Source: Panacagrimonas sp041603235 (GTDB taxonomy: Bacteria; Pseudomonadota; Gammaproteobacteria; Nevskiales; Nevskiaceae). From it: 64,000 bases of DNA. The translations under genes and the position numbers were made by a program. The stretch covers positions 542,669 through 606,668 of the forward strand of contig JBFIES010000002.1 in the NCBI GenBank assembly GCA_041603235.1. The letters are read 5' to 3'. Below the pieces are notes generated by a model. That model saw only the letters and a program-made list of their open reading frames with translations, did no database searches and was not told where the DNA came from. Below, one piece after another: positions 1-8,781 of the stretch; position 1 is the stretch's first letter, and each line of letters starts with the position of its first letter.

Positions 1-124
1 GGATCGTTTCTCCAGGGCCGGCAGAGTCATCATTAACCCCTTACAAGTTGATTGCACTTGCCGGACACGGCTTGGCTCAGATTAAGCAACATCACGGCGA
101 TCAGCGGGAGATGGATTCCAATTC

Positions 125-2386
125 ATGAATGAAGCAGCCTCCAGTACCGGGCAGAGCCCTGGTCGATCCATTGTCTCCAGCCGCGGTTCGATCGAGCCGC
201 GCCACATCAAGGATCGCGCTGCCAAGCTGGTCGTCTGGACTGGCGGCCTCGGGGTCATTGGCGCGCTCTTGCTGATATTTGTTTACCTTGCGTCGGAAGT
301 TGCGCCCTTGTTCGGCGCTGCCGACGTCAAGGCGCGCGAAACTTTCGCGCTCCCTGGAGATCAGGGCCAAACCTTGTTCTTGGCCTCGGAGGAGCAGGGT
401 GAAGTGGGTCTGCGGGTGTCCAGCACCGGGCAAGCCATCTTCTTCGATCTTTTCACCGGAAAGCCTCGGCAGGAGATTCAGCTGCCGACCGAAGGGCGCC
501 AGATCAAATCAGTATTCTCGGTGGACAGCGACCAGGGTCTGCTTGCGGCATCGCTTGACGATGGAACCGTCCTGATCTTCAGGCACCAGTACCGACAGAC
601 CTATCCCAACGATCAACGCGTCATCACGGCGGAACTTTCCTATCCCCGTGGTGAGAAAAGCCTGAATTTCACTTCCGTCCCGGTTCAGGGTTTTGCGGCT
701 CGCGACAATGGCGAGACCCTGATGATGGTCGGTTCGGATGCGCAGGGTGCGATTCAGATCAAGCGTTATGTGCAGGAAACTTCGCTGTTCGGCGACAGCA
801 CTTTGACTGAATCGGATCTGCAGCTTCTGGCACCAAAGGTGTCGCCGGATATCCTTCTGCTGAATCCGCTGTTGCAGTGGCTGTATGTCATTGACAAGGA
901 CGCGGGAAAGCTCGCCCTGTATCGGCTCAAGGGCGAGGCCCCTCCGGAGCTGATCGACGTGCAGGAAGCTGGTGCAGTGGTGCACGATGCCAGCTACCTG
1001 GCAGGTGGCATATCCGTGATTGCGGCCCAAGAGAACGGCCGCGTTTCCCAATGGTTCCCCGCTCGAACGGAAGAGGGTGAGTGGTATCTGGCGCACGTCC
1101 GCGACTTCCGTCTGCCTGGAGATGCGGCCGCCACTGCTATCGGCCCCGAACTGCGCCGAAGAGGCTTTGCGGTCGGCGACGCGTCTGGCTCGGTGACGAT
1201 GTTCTACGCAACCTCTGGCTCGCGCACGCACAAAGAGAAGATTTTTGATACCGCAGTTGAACGGCTGACCTTCAACTCACGTGCCCAGGTGCGAATGGCC
1301 TTGTCCGCTGATGGCAAGCTTCGGGTGAGTGATGTGCACAACGAACACCCTGAAGTGTCGATGAGCGCCCTGTGGAGCAAAGTCTGGTACGAGAGTTATG
1401 ACAAGCCGGATTTCATCTGGCAGTCGTCATCCGCATCGGCAGATTTTGAACCCAAGTTCAGCCTGATGCCGCTTTCCTTCGGCACGCTCAAGGCGGCTTT
1501 TTACGCCATGATCTTTGCGGTGCCTCTGGCGATTCTGGGGGCGATTTTCACCGCTAATTTCATGTCTCCGACCATGCGTCAGGCAGTCAAGCCAACGGTG
1601 GAGCTGATGGAGGCACTGCCCACGGTGATCCTGGGCTTTCTCGCAGGGCTCTGGCTGGCCCCGTTCGTGGAGACCAATCTTCTCGGCGTATTCCTGACGC
1701 TCGGGTTGCTGCCTCTATCGCTGCCACTGTTTGGCTTCCTGTGGTTGCGCATGCCGCGCGGCATTCGGCTGGCAGTTCCGCCGGGCTGGGAAGCGGCGAT
1801 GATCATTCCTGTCATCGCCTTTGTGGTCTGGTTCTGTTTCTTTGTGGCCAAGCCGATGGAAGCGGTGTTTTTCAGCGGCAACATGCAAGCTTGGATGGAT
1901 CAGACCCTGGGCATTAGTTATGACCAACGCAACGCTCTGGTCGTAGGTATTGCGATGGGCATCGCGGTCATTCCCACCATCTACTCGATCACCGAAGACG
2001 CAATCTTCAGTGTTCCCAAGCATTTGAGCCTGGGCTCGCTGGCGCTGGGCGCTACGGCGTGGCAGACCTTGATTGGCGTTGTGCTGCCCACTGCCAGTCC
2101 CGGCATTTTCTCGGCGGTGATGATTGGCATGGGGCGCGCAGTAGGTGAAACCATGATCGTGCTCATGGCCACCGGCAATACTGCGGTCATGGACCCCAGC
2201 ATGTTTGAAGGTCTGCGTACCTTGTCGGCCAATATTGCCGTTGAGGTGCCCGAATCAGAAGTTGGTAGTACCCACTTCAGGCTGCTGTTTCTGGCTGGCC
2301 TGGTTCTGTTCATGTTCACGTTTGCGTTCAATACGCTGGCCGAAGTTGTACGCCAGCGCCTGCGACGCAAGTACGCAAGCCTGTGA
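125..2386 (+). CDS. pstC: PstC-like phosphate ABC transporter permease with a large inserted domain
   Basis: Inner-membrane permease of the high-affinity phosphate importer, working with PstA and PstB. One membrane segment lies at about residues 36-56. It is followed by about 390 residues of beta-rich, propeller-like sequence predicted to be periplasmic. The canonical permease domain comes last (about 450 to the end), with the EAA-type loop around 635-680 (LGATAWQTL, GRAVGETM). E. coli PstC is about 320 residues, so at 753 this is the enlarged form known from Pseudomonas and relatives. The ATG at 125 follows GGGAGATGG. The last codons overlap pstA by 4 bases, which suggests translational coupling. 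No substrate-binding pstS gene is inside the window. Family call is firm; the propeller fold is inferred from sequence character. Confidence 0.93.
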   Translation: MNEAASSTGQSPGRSIVSSRGSIEPRHIKDRAAKLVVWTGGLGVIGALLLIFVYLASEVAPLFGAADVKARETFALPGDQGQTLFLASEEQGEVGLRVSSTGQAIFFDLFTGKPRQEIQLPTEGRQIKSVFSVDSDQGLLAASLDDGTVLIFRHQYRQTYPNDQRVITAELSYPRGEKSLNFTSVPVQGFAARDNGETLMMVGSDAQGAIQIKRYVQETSLFGDSTLTESDLQLLAPKVSPDILLLNPLLQWLYVIDKDAGKLALYRLKGEAPPELIDVQEAGAVVHDASYLAGGISVIAAQENGRVSQWFPARTEEGEWYLAHVRDFRLPGDAAATAIGPELRRRGFAVGDASGSVTMFYATSGSRTHKEKIFDTAVERLTFNSRAQVRMALSADGKLRVSDVHNEHPEVSMSALWSKVWYESYDKPDFIWQSSSASADFEPKFSLMPLSFGTLKAAFYAMIFAVPLAILGAIFTANFMSPTMRQAVKPTVELMEALPTVILGFLAGLWLAPFVETNLLGVFLTLGLLPLSLPLFGFLWLRMPRGIRLAVPPGWEAAMIIPVIAFVVWFCFFVAKPMEAVFFSGNMQAWMDQTLGISYDQRNALVVGIAMGIAVIPTIYSITEDAIFSVPKHLSLGSLALGATAWQTLIGVVLPTASPGIFSAVMIGMGRAVGETMIVLMATGNTAVMDPSMFEGLRTLSANIAVEVPESEVGSTHFRLLFLAGLVLFMFTFAFNTLAEVVRQRLRRKYASL

Positions 2387-4107
2387 GTACCCGGGATATG
2401 TCTTCTTCTGAAATCGCAGCAGACCTGACCACCCAGGACACTCGCAGTGTCCGGGCCTATGTTAAATCCGGTCAGCCTTATGTCTGGATGACCGCGGGCG
2501 CGATCGCCACGAGCATCATCGTGACCGTAGCCCTGTTGATGCTGACCATGGTGCGTGGCGTCGCACATTTCTGGCCTGCGGATCTGGTGCAGGGCAGCTA
2601 CGAGGCTCCCGGGGTTGCTGCTCAGCCTTTGCTGGCCGAGATTCGCTCAAGTGAAGAAGTCACCAGCGCGCGCCTGAAAAGTGCAGGTTTGTCGGTCGAC
2701 GAATCACAGGATTTCTACGATCGCCTGCTGCTCAAGATCGGAAATCGTGATATCGGCGGCGTGGACTTCCGTTACGTGCTCTCGGACTGGCTGGTGAACC
2801 GGTCTACGCCTGAAGATGCCACGGTCTGGGAGCGGCTGGAATGGGGCAATCTTCACGGGTTCCTTGAATCTGTGCAGGCCGATGGGCAGGTTGTGACAGG
2901 CGATAAGGCCTGGGCCGCTTACCAGGCAGCGCAGGATCGCGCCAACGATTTGCGCAAGCAGATTGACCGAATCGAGAAGAAGGAAATCGGCAGCATCAAT
3001 TACCAGATCGAGCAGCTTCGTCTGGATGAGCGCCGGCTGGAACTGGACGGAAAGAACCGCTCCGAGCATTCCGAGGCATTTGCTGCGCTTGATGCCAAGC
3101 GGCTGAAGTTGGACGCAGAGTATGAAGAGCTGAGCGAAGAACGCGCCGGACTCTACAAGCAGCTGGCAAGAGACAGCCTGACGGCGCGGACGGTCAGCGG
3201 TCAGGAGGTGCATCTTGAGTTTGCCGAGTTGGTCACCGGCTACCGACCCAACGCGATGAACATCTTCCAGAAGCTGCTGCACTGGTGCGGAAAGCTCTGG
3301 GAATTCATTTCCGAAGACCCTCGGGAAGCCAACACGGAAGGCGGGATATTTCCGGCCATCTTCGGCACCGTGATGATGGTGCTCCTGATGTCGGTGTTCG
3401 TGACGCCATTCGGCATTCTGGCCGCACTTTATCTACGGGAGTACGCCAAGCAGGGGACGGTCACCCGTGCGATCCGGATTGCCGTCAACAATCTGGCCGG
3501 CGTACCTTCCATTGTCTACGGCATGTTCGGGCTGGGTTTCTTCGTCTATTTCTTGGGTGGGAATCTGGATCGTCTGTTCTACCCCGAGGCCGCGCCGGCG
3601 CCGGTGTTCGGAACGCCCGGCATCCTGTGGTCGTCACTGACCCTGGCCTTGCTGACCTTGCCGGTGGTGATTGTTGCCACGGAAGAAGGTCTGGCCCGTA
3701 TTCCCCGGTCTGTTCGCGAAGCCAGTCTTGCGCTGGGCGCAACCAAGGCGGAAACCTTGTGGAAAGTGGTGCTGCCGATGGCGTCCCCAGCCATGATGAC
3801 CGGCCTGATTCTGGCCATTGCCCGTGCGGCGGGCGAAGTGGCACCGCTGATGCTCGTGGGCGTGGTCAAGCTGGCCCCCTCGCTGGCGCTGGATGGAAAC
3901 TCTCCCTTCTTGCATCTGGATCGCAAGTTCATGCATCTGGGCTTTCACATTTATGACGTGGGCTTCCAGTCGCCCAATGTTGAAGCGGCGCGTCCGCTGG
4001 TGTACGCCACTTCATTCCTCCTGGTTCTGGTCATTATCCTGCTCAACATCAGCGCCATCACCATTCGCAACAGGCTGCGTGAACGCTATCGTGCGCTCGA
4101 AGGCTGA
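2383..4107 (+). CDS. pstA: PstA-like phosphate ABC transporter permease with coiled-coil insertion
   Basis: Second permease of the phosphate importer. It starts at a GTG inside the end of pstC (GTGA overlap). Residues about 32-55 form the first membrane segment. Residues about 186-266 are heptad-rich and highly charged (DRIEKKEIG, LRLDERRLEL, YEELSEERAG), predicted to be a periplasmic coiled coil. The permease domain runs from about 326 to the end, with an EAA loop at about 451-487 (LGATKAETLW, ARAAGEVAP). At 574 residues it is about twice the size of E. coli PstA (296). It pairs with a similarly enlarged PstC, so the two extra-membrane insertions may touch each other or the binding protein; that is inference. 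Confidence 0.93.
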   Translation: MSTRDMSSSEIAADLTTQDTRSVRAYVKSGQPYVWMTAGAIATSIIVTVALLMLTMVRGVAHFWPADLVQGSYEAPGVAAQPLLAEIRSSEEVTSARLKSAGLSVDESQDFYDRLLLKIGNRDIGGVDFRYVLSDWLVNRSTPEDATVWERLEWGNLHGFLESVQADGQVVTGDKAWAAYQAAQDRANDLRKQIDRIEKKEIGSINYQIEQLRLDERRLELDGKNRSEHSEAFAALDAKRLKLDAEYEELSEERAGLYKQLARDSLTARTVSGQEVHLEFAELVTGYRPNAMNIFQKLLHWCGKLWEFISEDPREANTEGGIFPAIFGTVMMVLLMSVFVTPFGILAALYLREYAKQGTVTRAIRIAVNNLAGVPSIVYGMFGLGFFVYFLGGNLDRLFYPEAAPAPVFGTPGILWSSLTLALLTLPVVIVATEEGLARIPRSVREASLALGATKAETLWKVVLPMASPAMMTGLILAIARAAGEVAPLMLVGVVKLAPSLALDGNSPFLHLDRKFMHLGFHIYDVGFQSPNVEAARPLVYATSFLLVLVIILLNISAITIRNRLRERYRALEG

Positions 4108-4155
4108 TGCGCAATTACCTACAGCAATAGTTAGACGAATCAGAGCCGTTCAGAT

Positions 4156-5016
4156 ATGGAACCAAGCAATATGACGAGCCATCAAGGCAAGACGCCCATC
4201 TCGCAGGGCATCGATATCGAATCCATGAACCGGGATCGCGCCGAAACAGATCTGGCCAACGAAACCATTTCGCTCGAAGTGGATAACCTCAACCTGTTCT
4301 ATGGCGAGAAGCAGGCGCTCAAGGGGATCAATCTCAAGATTCCACACAACAAGGTCACCGCTTTCATCGGGCCTTCGGGTTGTGGAAAGTCAACGCTGCT
4401 GCGTTGCTTCAATCGCATGAATGATCTGGTTGATGGCTGCAATATCACTGGACAGATTCGTCTTGGCGACAAGAACATTTTTGATCGTGACGTAGACGTG
4501 GCACTCCTGCGTCGACGCATCGGCATGGTGTTCCAGAAGCCCAACCCTTTCCCGAAATCCATCTACGAGAACGTGGCCTACGGTCTGCGGCTGGCCGGAA
4601 TCAACAAGAAGCGCGTACTCGATGAGACCGTCGAATGGGCGCTCAAGGGCGGCGCGCTGTGGGATGAGGTCAAGGATCGGCTGGATGACTCAGCTCTGGG
4701 CCTCTCCGGCGGTCAGCAACAACGCCTGGTCATTGCACGGGCCATCGCTGTACAGCCTGACGTGATCCTGCTGGACGAGCCTTGTTCGGCGCTCGACCCC
4801 ATTTCCACGCTCAAAGTCGAGGAACTGATCAACGAACTAAAGCGGGATTACACCATCGTCATCGTCACCCACAACATGCAGCAGGCCGCGCGGGTCAGCG
4901 ATTACACCGCCTTCATGTACGTCGGTGATCTGGTCGAGTACGGCAGCACGGACAAGGTTTTCACCACGCCCTCGAAGAAGCAGACCGAGGATTACATTAC
5001 CGGACGCTACGGATAA
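4156..5016 (+). CDS. pstB: Phosphate ABC transporter ATP-binding protein PstB
   Basis: ATPase that powers phosphate import through PstC/PstA. Walker A GPSGCGKST is near residue 71, the ABC signature LSGGQQQR near 182, Walker B with D-loop (ILLDEPCSALDP) near 203, and the switch histidine lies in IVTHNMQQ. At 286 residues it is slightly longer than E. coli PstB (257), through an N-terminal extension of about 30 residues. ATG codons at 4156 and 4171 are both possible starts, with no strong ribosome site at either. It lies 48 bases after pstA and 4 bases before phoU, as expected for a pst operon. Confidence 0.95.
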   Translation: MEPSNMTSHQGKTPISQGIDIESMNRDRAETDLANETISLEVDNLNLFYGEKQALKGINLKIPHNKVTAFIGPSGCGKSTLLRCFNRMNDLVDGCNITGQIRLGDKNIFDRDVDVALLRRRIGMVFQKPNPFPKSIYENVAYGLRLAGINKKRVLDETVEWALKGGALWDEVKDRLDDSALGLSGGQQQRLVIARAIAVQPDVILLDEPCSALDPISTLKVEELINELKRDYTIVIVTHNMQQAARVSDYTAFMYVGDLVEYGSTDKVFTTPSKKQTEDYITGRYG

Positions 5017-5020
5017 GCCG

Positions 5021-5740
5021 ATGAGCATTCCAGGATACAAATCTCATATTTCCAGCCAATTCAACGCCGAACTTGAGGACGTGCGTCAGCGGGTCCTGGC
5101 CATGGGGGGCTTGGTGGAGCAGCAGCTGGTTGACGGCATGCGCGCACTGATCGACCTCGACAAGGACCTGGCCTCCAAGGTCATCAGCAATGACGACAAG
5201 GTGGATTATCTGGAAGTCACCATTGATGAAGAGTGCTCCAAGATTCTGGCCCGGCGCCAGCCAACCGCATCAGACCTACGCTTGGTCTATGCAGTCATCA
5301 AGACCATTACCGATCTTGAGCGCATCGGTGATGAGGGGCACAAGATTGCAAAAATGGCTCGTCATCTGGCAAAAGAGGAAAAGCTGGGCCAGCATCTGGT
5401 CGAGACGCACAATCTCTCCCGCCTGGTGTCACAGATGGTGCGAGACGTTCTGGATGCGTTTGCCCGCATGGATGCCGAAGCGGCGCTGGCCGTTGTGCGA
5501 AGTGACCAGATCATTGATCGCGAGTACGAAGCGCTGATGCGCCAGTGCATCACCTACATGATGGAAGAGCCACGTACGATCCGGCGAGTCATTGACCTGA
5601 TGTGGTGTGTGCGCTCACTTGAACGCATCGGCGACCACGCCAAGAATATCGGCGAATACATCATCTACTTTGTCAAAGGGAAGGATGTTCGACACACCCC
5701 CATCGACGAAGTGGAGCGAGAGGTTATGCGCGACTCCTGA
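5021..5740 (+). CDS. phoU: Phosphate signalling protein PhoU
   Basis: Negative regulator linking Pst transport to the PhoR/PhoB system. The protein has 239 residues, the usual PhoU size, and two repeated three-helix bundles. Each has the metal-binding E/D-rich helix pattern (DLERIGDEGHKIA in the first half, SLERIGDHAKNIGEY in the second). The start is the ATG at 5021, giving the canonical opening (SHISSQFNAELEDVRQRV), although the reading frame stays open further upstream. The gene begins 4 bases after the pstB stop. No phoB or phoR is in the window. Confidence 0.95.
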   Translation: MSIPGYKSHISSQFNAELEDVRQRVLAMGGLVEQQLVDGMRALIDLDKDLASKVISNDDKVDYLEVTIDEECSKILARRQPTASDLRLVYAVIKTITDLERIGDEGHKIAKMARHLAKEEKLGQHLVETHNLSRLVSQMVRDVLDAFARMDAEAALAVVRSDQIIDREYEALMRQCITYMMEEPRTIRRVIDLMWCVRSLERIGDHAKNIGEYIIYFVKGKDVRHTPIDEVEREVMRDS

Positions 5741-5850
5741 ACATCGCGGCCGGATCGGTGGGGTGCCATCAGGAGCACAGCAATTGCACAGCATTGACGT
5801 GGCAATTTCAGCGCGCGGCCAGCCATCAGCCGGTATCATGCGCGGCTTAA

Positions 5851-8196
5851 ATGGCCAGAACCAACTCAAGGAAAGCGTCGCGCGGGCGCGGTAAGCGCTC
5901 GATATTCAGGCGCATTCTGCTCTTTTTGCTGACCGTCACCATCCTCGCGATCTGCGTGGGCGGACTGCTCCTGTCCGGATATCTGATCAAGCTCGACGAC
6001 GAAATCCGCGCCCGCTTTGCCGGAACCCGCTGGGCATTGCCGGCCCAGGTATTTTCCGCGCCGCTAGACCTTTACCCGGGCCGGGACATCTCCAGTGATG
6101 CCCTGCAGCGTGAACTCAAGCGGCTCGGCTATCGGCCCACCGATAAGCTGGCGGGGCCGGGTACTTTCTCCGCCAATGGCAAGGACCTCACGGCCCATGT
6201 GCGCGCCTTTCAGTTCTGGGATGGGCCGCAGCCGGAAGCCAAGATTGGGGTGAAGTTTTCCAGTTTCGGAATTGCGGCGATTCGCGATCTGGAAGCCGAT
6301 GAGGCACGGGATATTGTCCGCCTCGACCCGATGCTCATCGGCAGTATTTATCCCACTCGACAGGGCGAAGACCGGGTGCTTCTGCGCCTCGAAGAAATCC
6401 CGCCACTGCTGCGCGATGGCTTGCTGGCGGTGGAAGATGCCGGCTTTTACGACCATTTTGGAATCAGTTTGCGCGGAATCGCGCGGGCTGCGGTGGCTAA
6501 CGTCAAGGCAGGCCGGGTGGTTCAGGGCGCATCCACAATTACCCAGCAGTTGGTCAAGAATTTCTTCCTGAGCAGCCGGCGCGACATGCAGCGCAAGGCC
6601 AAGGAAGCGCTGATGGCGTTACTGCTGGAGGCGCATTACAGCAAGGACGAAATTCTCGAGGCCTACTTCAATGAGGTCCACCTCGGGCAGGACGGTAATC
6701 GCGCCGTACATGGCTTCGGTCTGGGGAGCCGCTTCTACTTCAACAAACCGGTTAGCGAGCTGCGCGTCCACGAGATTGCCCTGTTGATCGGCGTAGTGAA
6801 AGGCTCGTCGCACTACAACCCGCGGCGCAACCCTAAAAATGCCACTGCGCGCCGAGCCGTGGTCCTGGGTGTCCTGAAGAAGCGCGGACTGATCACCGAG
6901 GAACAGTACGAGGAAGCTCTGGCCCAGCCTCTGGGCGTGGCCGGCGGTACCAAGGGCACGGTCGAGCGTTATCCGGCATTCGTGGATCTGGTCAAACGCC
7001 AGCTCACCGGCCAGTACAAGGAAGAGGACATCGTCAACGAAGGTCTGCGTATCTTCACCACGCTGGAGCCGCATACCCAGGAACTTCTGGAAAAGAACCT
7101 TTCGGAAGGGGTCGACAAGCTGGAGAAGGACCACAAGAAGGAAGCCAACAGCCTGCAAACCGCCGGCGTGATCACCAGCGTCAACGGAGGCGAGGTCCTT
7201 GCAGTCGTGGGCGGGCGCAATTTCCGGTATGCCGGGTTCAATCGTGCGTTGGATTCGAAGCGCAGTATTGGCTCTCTGGTCAAACCCTTTGTGTATCTTT
7301 CCGCCCTGACCCAGTTCCCGGATCGTTATCAGCTTCAGACCGTTCTTGAAGATGCGCCGATTGAGGTGCCGCTCGCCAACCGGAAAGTCTGGCGGCCCAA
7401 GAATTACGACAAGCGTCTGCATGGTCCGCAGCCCCTGTATCGTGCGCTGGCCAAGTCCTACAACCTGCCGACGGTGCGTATCGGCATGGATGCCGGTGTG
7501 GACAATGTCATCAAGGCGCTCAAGGCCAGCGGCTATTCCGGTGACGCCCAGCCTCTGCCAAGTGTGCTGCTGGGGGCGATTGATATCTCACCGATCGAAG
7601 TCGCCCAGATGTACGGCACGCTGGCGGCAGGGGGTTTCCAGAGTCAGCTTTCTGCCATTCGCAGCGTGACCACCAAAGAAGGAACGCCGCTGAATCGTTA
7701 CCCCATCAAGGTGCGCCAGACCCTGCCGGAAGGTCAGACCTATCTGATCAATTGGGCGCTGACTCAGGTGATCCGGATTGGAACCTCGCGCCATGCGCTG
7801 TCTGCTGTCCCTGCGGGCGCCGAACTGGCCGGCAAGACCGGCACCACTGATGATTTGCGTGACTCCTGGTTTGCCGGCTTCGGCGCCGACTTGGTGTCCG
7901 TGATCTGGATGGGACGTGACGATTACAAGTCGATGGGCTTTACCGGCTCCTCCGGCTCGCTGCGCCTGTGGACACAGCTCATGAAGGACCTGAAGGTTCG
8001 CGGCCTGGACATGATTCCTCCATCTGATGTCGAAATGCAGCTGACCGATACCTTCACCGGGCTCAAGGCCGATGAAGGTTGTGCCGACGCCATCCTGATA
8101 CCCTATCTGCGCGGCAGAGCGCCGCAAAACTACGCGCCCTGCGCGAACGCGGCGGCACCGACGACACTGGATTGGTTGCGGGAGATGTTTGAATGA
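5851..8196 (+). CDS. mrcB: Penicillin-binding protein 1B (class A bifunctional peptidoglycan synthase)
   Basis: Inner-membrane enzyme that polymerises lipid II and cross-links the strands. A basic N-terminus and one membrane segment (about 17-40) come first, then a UB2H-like region. The glycosyltransferase-51 domain (about 170-340) has its catalytic-glutamate motif EDAGFYDHFG and QGASTITQQL. The transpeptidase domain carries the serine motif SLVK (about residue 473), SYN and KTGT (about 660). Length is 781 residues, typical of PBP1b. The ATG at 5851 is the natural start for the short cytoplasmic basic tail. The stop overlaps the next gene by 4 bases (ATGA), tying the two together. Confidence 0.93.
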   Translation: MARTNSRKASRGRGKRSIFRRILLFLLTVTILAICVGGLLLSGYLIKLDDEIRARFAGTRWALPAQVFSAPLDLYPGRDISSDALQRELKRLGYRPTDKLAGPGTFSANGKDLTAHVRAFQFWDGPQPEAKIGVKFSSFGIAAIRDLEADEARDIVRLDPMLIGSIYPTRQGEDRVLLRLEEIPPLLRDGLLAVEDAGFYDHFGISLRGIARAAVANVKAGRVVQGASTITQQLVKNFFLSSRRDMQRKAKEALMALLLEAHYSKDEILEAYFNEVHLGQDGNRAVHGFGLGSRFYFNKPVSELRVHEIALLIGVVKGSSHYNPRRNPKNATARRAVVLGVLKKRGLITEEQYEEALAQPLGVAGGTKGTVERYPAFVDLVKRQLTGQYKEEDIVNEGLRIFTTLEPHTQELLEKNLSEGVDKLEKDHKKEANSLQTAGVITSVNGGEVLAVVGGRNFRYAGFNRALDSKRSIGSLVKPFVYLSALTQFPDRYQLQTVLEDAPIEVPLANRKVWRPKNYDKRLHGPQPLYRALAKSYNLPTVRIGMDAGVDNVIKALKASGYSGDAQPLPSVLLGAIDISPIEVAQMYGTLAAGGFQSQLSAIRSVTTKEGTPLNRYPIKVRQTLPEGQTYLINWALTQVIRIGTSRHALSAVPAGAELAGKTGTTDDLRDSWFAGFGADLVSVIWMGRDDYKSMGFTGSSGSLRLWTQLMKDLKVRGLDMIPPSDVEMQLTDTFTGLKADEGCADAILIPYLRGRAPQNYAPCANAAAPTTLDWLREMFE

Positions 8197-8774
8197 AGTT
8201 TCGCTTGATTGCGGTGTTGCTGACGTCCCTGCTGCTGCACGCGTGCACGACGCCGTCCGCTACCGGCAGACGCGAAAGTTCCACCCAGTATCCGCCGCCG
8301 GTCTCGACCATTCCGGAAGAAGACCAATATGGGCAGGGCGAAACCGAAATCGCCTACGTGCCGCCCACGCGGGTCCCGCAACCCCTGGAAGCGGAGCCGA
8401 TTGCACCGCCGTCCTATCCAAAAACCGCGGGTGAGGTCAGTGGTCAGGCCGTGGTGTCCCTGATGCAGATGGCCAACGAGGCCAGTGCCAAGGGCCAGTA
8501 CGATCTGGCCGCCTCGCAACTCGAACGCGCGCAGCGCATCGAGCCACGCAATTATTTCGTGTGGTCGGCGATGGCCAAGGTCTACCTCAAGCAGGAGCAA
8601 TACGCGCAGGCGATTTCCGTGGCCGGCAAGTCCAACAGTCTGGCGCGCGGCAACATCTACGTTGAACTCGAAAACTACAAGACCATCGCCAGCGCACGGC
8701 GAAGCAGTGGTGACTCGCTCGGTGCCTTGCAGGCGGAAGCCAAGATAGAAGAATTGGAACGTGTCGGCCGGTAG
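8193..8774 (+). CDS. Outer-membrane-type lipoprotein with TPR repeats
   Basis: A lipoprotein signal peptide ends in the lipobox LHAC with Cys18; the next residues are Thr-Thr, with no Asp at +2, compatible with outer-membrane sorting. A proline-rich linker runs to about residue 85. Two TPR-like helical pairs follow (AKGQYDLAASQLERAQRIEP, then YFVWSAMAKVYLKQEQYAQA). The gene overlaps mrcB by four bases. By position and architecture it could be a PBP1b-activating lipoprotein acting like LpoB or CsiV, but there is no sequence match to LpoB that I can recognise. Function is inference from coupling to mrcB. Confidence 0.8.
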   Translation: MKFRLIAVLLTSLLLHACTTPSATGRRESSTQYPPPVSTIPEEDQYGQGETEIAYVPPTRVPQPLEAEPIAPPSYPKTAGEVSGQAVVSLMQMANEASAKGQYDLAASQLERAQRIEPRNYFVWSAMAKVYLKQEQYAQAISVAGKSNSLARGNIYVELENYKTIASARRSSGDSLGALQAEAKIEELERVGR

Positions 8775-8781
8775 CTGATGC

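Noticed and set aside
1..124. Pho box upstream of pstC
   Set aside because: No two copies of a CTGTCAT-like block at 11-base spacing could be found in the 124 bases available.
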